A stretch of 10,074 bases of DNA from JBCBZH01 sp039815415 (GTDB lineage Bacteria > Bacteroidota > Rhodothermia > Rhodothermales > Rubricoccaceae): positions 1 to 10,074 of the forward strand of contig JBCBZH010000156.1 of assembly GCA_039815415.1 (NCBI GenBank), given 5' to 3'. Shown in pieces: positions 7,051 through 10,074 of this stretch. How positions within the stretch are numbered: the first letter of the stretch is position 1; each line of letters opens with the position of its first letter. The notes under the pieces are model-generated. The model saw only the letters and a list, made by a program, of their open reading frames with translations. It did no database searches and was not told where the DNA came from. The translations under genes were made by a program, and so were the position numbers.

Positions 7051-7503
7051 ATGCGTCGATCCCTCCTTCTTACAAGCCTGCTGGCCCTCTTCGCCTGCAG
7101 TGGCGTGCTTCCCTCAGCGGAACGCGGGATGGCAGGCCAATGGCAAAGCGACGACGTATCCCTTGTCCGTGGCTCTCTCAGCGAAGTGTACACGTTTGCT
7201 CTCGACATGACTGTTGAGGACAATGGAGACATCCGTGGCGTCATGGACGTCATCTACTTCCATACAGAGCGTTCAGATGAGGTCCGCACCATCCGCCAAA
7301 CCATCACATCGCCGGGTCCTACAGGACAGAGCCGGATCTACCTGACGGGTACCAACCCTATCCAAACAGCCGGCCCAGAACTCGTCGGGGTCTACGCCCC
7401 GGATGATCTCGACTGTGCGTTGCCTGATGGGGATCTCCTGGCTTGCATCTGGGGGAGTGACGCGAACGGAAATCCGGTTGCGGTAACCCTCCAACGGAGA
7501 TAG
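7051..7503 (+). CDS. Small putative lipoprotein, function unknown
   Basis: The 150-residue product begins with a lipoprotein signal (MRRSLLLTSLLALFAC), whose lipobox ends at C16, so it should be acylated and membrane-anchored. The mature part (MAGQWQSDDVSL, then alternating hydrophobic stretches YTFALDMTVEDNGDIRGVMDVIYF) looks beta-rich, like small lipocalin-type or beta-sandwich proteins that begin with a GxW motif; this is a resemblance only. Two cysteines (about residues 122 and 131) could form a disulfide outside the cytoplasm. It starts 49 bp after lysA on the same strand and may be in its transcript, though nothing links it to lysine synthesis. GC content is slightly lower than in lysA. 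Downstream lies the repeat-filled gap at 7504-7788. Confidence 0.72.
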   Translation: MRRSLLLTSLLALFACSGVLPSAERGMAGQWQSDDVSLVRGSLSEVYTFALDMTVEDNGDIRGVMDVIYFHTERSDEVRTIRQTITSPGPTGQSRIYLTGTNPIQTAGPELVGVYAPDDLDCALPDGDLLACIWGSDANGNPVAVTLQRR

Positions 7504-7512
7504 CCCACACGC

Positions 7513-7670
7513 GTCAGCTCGAGGCCTCAACGCCTCATCACTGTCAGCCTGAACGAACGTGACGGATCTCCTCGCACGATGGCATCCCAGCCTCATGCGG
7601 GCCAGCGCCAGCCGGTTACCAGATCCTTCGCTAGCGCTCAGGATGACGGCAAATGAGATCTCAAGCTGGC
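7513..7670. repeat. 158-bp element with nested inverted repeats (MITE-like)
   Basis: The outer arms are GTCAGCTCGAGGCCTC (7513-7528) and GAGATCTCAAGCTGGC (7655-7670), 12 of 16 positions complementary. The inner arms lie at 7541-7569 (CTGTCAGCCTGAACG, ending GGATCT) and 7621-7649 (AGATCC, ending CAGGATGACGG), about 21 of 29 complementary. The inner arm resembles the CTGTCATCCTGAGCGAAGCGAAGGATCT-like repeat that I recall from intergenic DNA of several phyla, whose reverse strand translates as DPSLALRMT. No transposase or clear target duplication is visible, so a non-autonomous mobile element is an inference. Confidence 0.6.
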
Positions 7671-7683
7671 GACAAACGCCAGC
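7665..7683. repeat. 7-bp hairpin of the GCTGGCG/CGCCAGC core
   Basis: GCTGGCG (7665-7671) and CGCCAGC (7677-7683) form a perfect stem with an ACAAA loop. It overlaps the end of the nested element at 7513-7670 and shares the core of the inverted repeats at 4221-4287 and 9864-9907. It sits between the convergent lipoprotein and AraC genes, so it could act in 3'-end processing or termination. Confidence 0.55.
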
Positions 7684-7751
7684 GCGTGGAGACACGCCCT
7701 CGCCAGATCGAGAACAGAACCCCGCGCGTAGGGACACGGCACGTCGTGTCC
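7682..7751. repeat. GCGCGTRGRGACACG direct repeat with GGACACG hairpin
   Basis: GCGCGTGGAGACACGCC (7682-7698) and GCGCGTAGGGACACGGC (7724-7740) match at 14 of 17 positions. The second copy continues into CGTGTCC (7745-7751), giving a perfect 7-bp stem GGACACG/CGTGTCC around GCACGT. It is adjacent to, and partly continuous with, the previous repeats, so the whole 7504-7788 gap between the convergent genes is made of repeat units and encodes no believable protein. Confidence 0.55.
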
Positions 7752-7788
7752 GCTCGGAGGCTGTCACCTGAAGAGATCGACTTGATGC

Positions 7789-8649
7789 TCAAGCGACTCC
7801 TGGCTGAGAGCGCCGGAAGGCCTCTGGCGTCGTGCCCCCGATCCGCCTGAAGTACTTCACAAAGTTGGTCGGCTCCGAGAAACCAAGGGCGTAGCTGACG
7901 GACTCAACGGTGTCGTCGGTGGTGGCGAGGCGGCGCTTGGCTTCCAGCACCACGCGGGCGTCCACGATCTGCTTAGGCGAGCGACCGCGCGACTGGCGGC
8001 AGGCACGGGCGAGCGTGCGGGAGGTGGTGCCGAGAGCGGCGGCGTACCAGGACGGGCTCCGCGAGGTGGTGTGGTGCGCGTCGAGGTGGACCTCGAAGTC
8101 CTGCACGAGTGCCTCGTAGCGCTGGGCGATCGGGTCGATGGGGCCGTGCTGGGCGGCCACCGCGTCCGTCAGCCCGGCGAGAACGGCCCCCAGTAGCCTC
8201 GGGCCTATCGACTCGGGCCGCAGGGCGCCCGGCTCTGCGTCCAGACGCTGGATGAGGCGCAGCACGTCGGTGAGGAACTCGAAGTCCGTCGTCGCGGGAT
8301 GAAAGGCGGGGGTGGCGTTCCACCGGGACGGAACGAGGGCGAGTTGCGACACCTCGGGGGTGAAGAGGATCATCAGCGCCTCGTGGCTGGCGTCAGCGTC
8401 GAACGAGTGGACCTGCTCTGGACGGATGTGCAGCACATCGCCCGACCGGAGCGGTACACGCTCGAAGTCAATCCAGTGCGCGCCCTCGCCCTCGAGTACG
8501 AACTGGAGTAGGTGGAACGTCAGGCGCTGGGGATCATTGGGCACGTGGTCCAGGTCCCGGATGCGGAGGTTCGAGAGGAGCGTGACCTCCACGGGACTCG
8601 CCTGCCCCGACGAGTGCTGATATGGGAGGCGCTGGATGGCGTCACTCAT
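7789..8649 (-). CDS. AraC-family transcriptional regulator
   Basis: This 286-residue cytoplasmic DNA-binding protein starts with the ATG at 8647-8649. The N-terminal half looks like an AraC-type cupin ligand/dimerisation domain (about 20-100; HWIDFERVPLRSGDVLHIRP at 58-77, with the typical H-S-F pocket strand VHSFDADA). Residues 198-282 form the AraC double helix-turn-helix. The first covers YAAALGTTSRTLARACRQ (202-219), in which SRTLARACR is the recognition helix. The second is VESVSYALGFSEPTNFVKYFRRIGGTTPEAFR (248-279), a near-consensus family signature. Ligand unknown. It is transcribed away from the double-SnoaL lipoprotein gene, and AraC proteins often control a divergent neighbour, so that gene and itself are the likeliest targets. 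The 3' end abuts the repeat-rich region, and the stop is TGA at 7789-7791. Confidence 0.93.
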   Translation of the reverse strand: MSDAIQRLPYQHSSGQASPVEVTLLSNLRIRDLDHVPNDPQRLTFHLLQFVLEGEGAHWIDFERVPLRSGDVLHIRPEQVHSFDADASHEALMILFTPEVSQLALVPSRWNATPAFHPATTDFEFLTDVLRLIQRLDAEPGALRPESIGPRLLGAVLAGLTDAVAAQHGPIDPIAQRYEALVQDFEVHLDAHHTTSRSPSWYAAALGTTSRTLARACRQSRGRSPKQIVDARVVLEAKRRLATTDDTVESVSYALGFSEPTNFVKYFRRIGGTTPEAFRRSQPGVA

Positions 8650-8878
8650 GCGTGATGGGTTCGGGCTGGCGGGGCGTGTGGTTAGGGTTTGGCGGCGAAC
8701 GGCTCCGCCTGCCAGACAGGAGAGGATGGCACGAAACGTCTAAATATTCTACCAAGGAAGGCGCGGAAGAAGGCAAAGACCAACCCAGTGTCCCGATCTG
8801 ACCATCAATTGTCCAGGTCTCACCTTCCCGTGCGAGGCGAAGCAGCCTAGCCTGAGGGCTCACCTACCGCACCTCCTC
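8650..8878. promoter_or_regulatory. Divergent intergenic region between AraC regulator and SnoaL lipoprotein genes
   Basis: This 229-bp gap must carry promoters for both genes. It includes the most AT-rich patch of the area, TCTAAATATTCTACC (about 8738-8752), and GACCATCAATTGTCCAGGTC (about 8800-8819), whose GACC/GGTC ends form a small inverted repeat that could be a regulator site. Neither is strong enough to call a promoter or operator. A 73-codon frame on the minus strand spans it but has no recognisable features. Confidence 0.35.
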
Positions 8879-9733
8879 ATGAAGACGCTCCTCGGCTTCT
8901 GCACCGCCCTCGTCGCGCTGGTGTGCGCCTCGGGCTGTGCGCCCTCATTCCCCCAACCTGATCCTCTCATGCCCTCGCAGAAAGACCGCGCCGTCGCGCT
9001 CCTCGAAAGCCTCGAAACCGGAGACTCCGCTCCCGTTGCCTACATCAACCCCAACCACTACATCCAGCACAATCTGGCTGTCGGCGACGGGCTGGCGGGG
9101 TTCGGGGCCGTGATGCAGAACACGCCCGAGGAGGGTTTCAAGGCCCGCGTCGTCCGGGCCTTCGAAGACGGCGAGTACGTCGTCACGCACACCGAGTACG
9201 ACTTCTTCGGCCCCAAGGTCGGGTTCGACGTGTTTCGGTTCGAGGACGGCCTGATCGTGGAGCACTGGGACAACCTGGCAGACATCACGCCGCCAAACCC
9301 GAGCGGCCGCACCCAGCTCGATGGCCCTACCGAGGTCACGGATCTCGACAAGACCGAAGCCAACAAGGCCGTCGTGCGGGCCTTCGTGGATGAAGTGCTC
9401 ATCGCGGGCGACATGACCAACCTGACCACCTACGTCAACGCCGAGCACTACCACCAACACAACTCAGCCGTCGCGGACGGCCTGGATGGGCTCGGTGCCG
9501 CGCTCGAGTACTTCGCGGAGAACGGCCTCGTGATGGAATACGACCGCGTCCACAAGGTGCTCGGCCAGGGCAACTTCGTGCTGACGATGAGCGAAGGCCG
9601 CTTCGGGATGGGCGACCACGTCGCGTACTACGACCTCTTCCGCATTGCAGACGGGCAGATCGTGGAACACTGGGACGTGATCCAGCCGATTCCGCCGCAG
9701 TCCGAGTGGAAGAACACCAATGGCAAGTTCTAG
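8879..9733 (+). CDS. Lipoprotein with two tandem SnoaL/NTF2-like domains
   Basis: The 284-residue product has a lipoprotein signal (MKTLLGFCTALVALVCASGC, acylation at C20). Two SnoaL-like (NTF2-fold) domains follow. The first runs from about 36 to 148 and the second from about 158 to 284. They share NHYIQHNLAVGDGL (59-72) and EHYHQHNSAVADGL (189-202), a GxFVxT or GEYVVT strand, and FEDGLIVEHWDNL (121-133) against IADGQIVEHWDVI (256-268). The periodicity of about 130 residues shows an internal duplication. SnoaL-like proteins are mostly small single-domain cytoplasmic proteins; some are hydrolases or aldolases and many are uncharacterised, so enzyme activity is not implied. The conserved QHN and EHWD residues in both halves suggest that both pockets matter. 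Transcribed away from the AraC regulator, and convergent with the oxidoreductase. No Shine-Dalgarno is seen before the ATG. Confidence 0.88.
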   Translation: MKTLLGFCTALVALVCASGCAPSFPQPDPLMPSQKDRAVALLESLETGDSAPVAYINPNHYIQHNLAVGDGLAGFGAVMQNTPEEGFKARVVRAFEDGEYVVTHTEYDFFGPKVGFDVFRFEDGLIVEHWDNLADITPPNPSGRTQLDGPTEVTDLDKTEANKAVVRAFVDEVLIAGDMTNLTTYVNAEHYHQHNSAVADGLDGLGAALEYFAENGLVMEYDRVHKVLGQGNFVLTMSEGRFGMGDHVAYYDLFRIADGQIVEHWDVIQPIPPQSEWKNTNGKF

Positions 9734-9751
9734 CCACAGGGTTTCCTCCGT

Positions 9752-9781
9752 GCCGCCAGCTCGAGGCCTCGAGCTGGCGGC
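9752..9781. terminator. Perfect 30-bp palindrome after the SnoaL gene
   Basis: GCCGCCAGCTCGAGG (9752-9766) is followed with no spacer by its exact reverse complement (9767-9781). It begins 18 bp after the SnoaL stop, between two convergent genes, where a bidirectional terminator would be expected. It lacks a normal loop, and no T-tract is evident on the plus side (GTAGGTCATACTTTCGC follows), so intrinsic termination is uncertain. The same core occurs as hairpins elsewhere in the window, so it may instead be a repeat element. Confidence 0.6.
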
Positions 9782-9863
9782 GTAGGTCATACTTTCGCTT
9801 TAGCCTGGCTACGCCTCGCCCTGTCTCTCTCATGCTGGAAGAGAAGACCTGATCTGGGAGGCA

Positions 9864-9910
9864 CGAGTTGGCGATTGAGAACAGCTCCTTAACAACACGC
9901 CAGCTCGAGG
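9864..9910. repeat. Hairpin-forming repeat before the oxidoreductase end
   Basis: CGAGTTGGCG (9864-9873) pairs with CGCCAGCTCG (9898-9907) except at one position, which would be a G-U pair in RNA; the loop is 24 nt. CGCCAGCTCGAGG (9898-9910) is identical over 13 bp to part of the palindrome (9754-9766). The pair sits 30 bp beyond the oxidoreductase stop and may form the 3' end of that transcript. Confidence 0.55.
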
Positions 9911-9939
9911 TCCACGGCTCATAGCCCAGAGCCCACTAC

Positions 9940-10074
9940 TCACGGCCTCAGCAGCACCTTCCCCATGTTCTTCCTCTCCTCGATGTACTGGTGCGCCGCC
10001 GCCGCCTCGTCGAAGGAGAACACGCGGTCCACGTGGGGACGCACGTCACCGCGCTCGTAGAGGCTGAGGATGGC
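9940..10074 (-). CDS. Zinc-type alcohol dehydrogenase / quinone oxidoreductase, C-terminal part
   Basis: Only the last 44 codons lie in the window; the stop is TGA at 9940-9942 and the gene continues past the right edge. The residues AILSLYERGDVRPHVDRVFS (1-20) followed by FDEAAAAHQYIEERKNMGKV (21-40) and LLRP match the C terminus of NADPH:quinone oxidoreductase (Qor)-like members of the medium-chain dehydrogenase superfamily, where the DRVFxxxEAAxAH motif and the closing GKVVL stretch are typical. The enzyme is probably cytoplasmic and NADPH-dependent. The substrate cannot be judged from this fragment. It converges on the SnoaL lipoprotein gene. Confidence 0.8.
   Translation of the reverse strand, partial: AILSLYERGDVRPHVDRVFSFDEAAAAHQYIEERKNMGKVLLRP

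Noticed and set aside
5916..7253. 445-codon open frame on the minus strand opposite lysA
   Set aside because: It mirrors lysA codons (high-GC third positions), has no recognisable domains and extends into the lipoprotein gene.
7559..7771. 70-codon plus-strand frame reading DPSLALRMT
   Set aside because: It is the translation of intergenic repeats, a known source of spurious proteins, not a gene.
7504..7788. Possible CRISPR array in the repeat-rich gap
   Set aside because: The repeats are inverted and of different types, without regular spacing or equal-length spacers, and no cas gene is present.
8642..8863. 73-codon minus-strand frame in the AraC/SnoaL divergent gap
   Set aside because: It has no conserved motif or signal and no start signal, overlaps the AraC start, and occupies the region needed for two promoters.

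Overview
The window reads as a high-GC chromosomal segment from a Bacteroidota/Rhodothermota-type bacterium (Rhodothermales or Rubricoccaceae-like is my inference). The best support is the C-terminal tail of the secreted nuclease at 738-1844, which looks like a type IX secretion sorting domain. The near absence of Shine-Dalgarno sequences before the genes fits that group. Nothing resembles a prophage, plasmid, CRISPR array, rRNA or tRNA. Coding density is high, and most of what is unusual lies in the gaps between genes.

Layout. Positions 1 to about 150 look foreign: an in-frame piece of an RND-type efflux permease, with cyanobacterial-style codons and a HIP1 octamer, runs abruptly into the 3' part of a HAD phosphatase gene (minus, start at 595), which is cut off there. 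A chimeric assembly or a real rearrangement could explain this. Next come a secreted endonuclease I (738-1844, plus) and a convergent, tail-overlapping PAS-containing histidine kinase (1816-3537, minus). The kinase lies downstream of folA (3582-4130, minus) and thyA (4376-5302, minus), the dihydrofolate reductase/thymidylate synthase pair of dTMP and folate metabolism. Divergent from thyA, a small acidic protein (5470-5745) sits 2 bp before lysA (5748-7001, diaminopimelate decarboxylase), followed by a small lipoprotein (7051-7503). After a 285-bp repeat-filled gap come an AraC-family regulator (7789-8649, minus), a divergent lipoprotein with two SnoaL/NTF2-like domains (8879-9733, plus), and the 3' end of a convergent zinc-type alcohol dehydrogenase/quinone oxidoreductase gene (9940 to the window end, minus).

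How the genes work together. ThyA converts methylene-tetrahydrofolate to dihydrofolate while making dTMP, and FolA recycles the dihydrofolate, so their adjacency is functional. LysA makes lysine from meso-diaminopimelate, with the small upstream ORF probably co-transcribed. The AraC regulator, the double-SnoaL lipoprotein and the oxidoreductase may form a local regulon, but only the gene arrangement supports that.

The least described material is a set of intergenic inverted repeats built on a CGAGCTGGCG / CGCCAGCTCG core. They occur as hairpin pairs in the thyA-folA gap, after the lipoprotein gene and before the oxidoreductase end, and as a perfect 30-bp palindrome after the SnoaL gene. Nested with or near them are other repeat types: a 158-bp element with double terminal inverted repeats (7513-7670), a GGACACG hairpin unit (7682-7751), and a GAGATGAGTG-type repeat immediately upstream of thyA. 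I see no clear new defence or enzymatic system; the repeat family is the best candidate for something undescribed.
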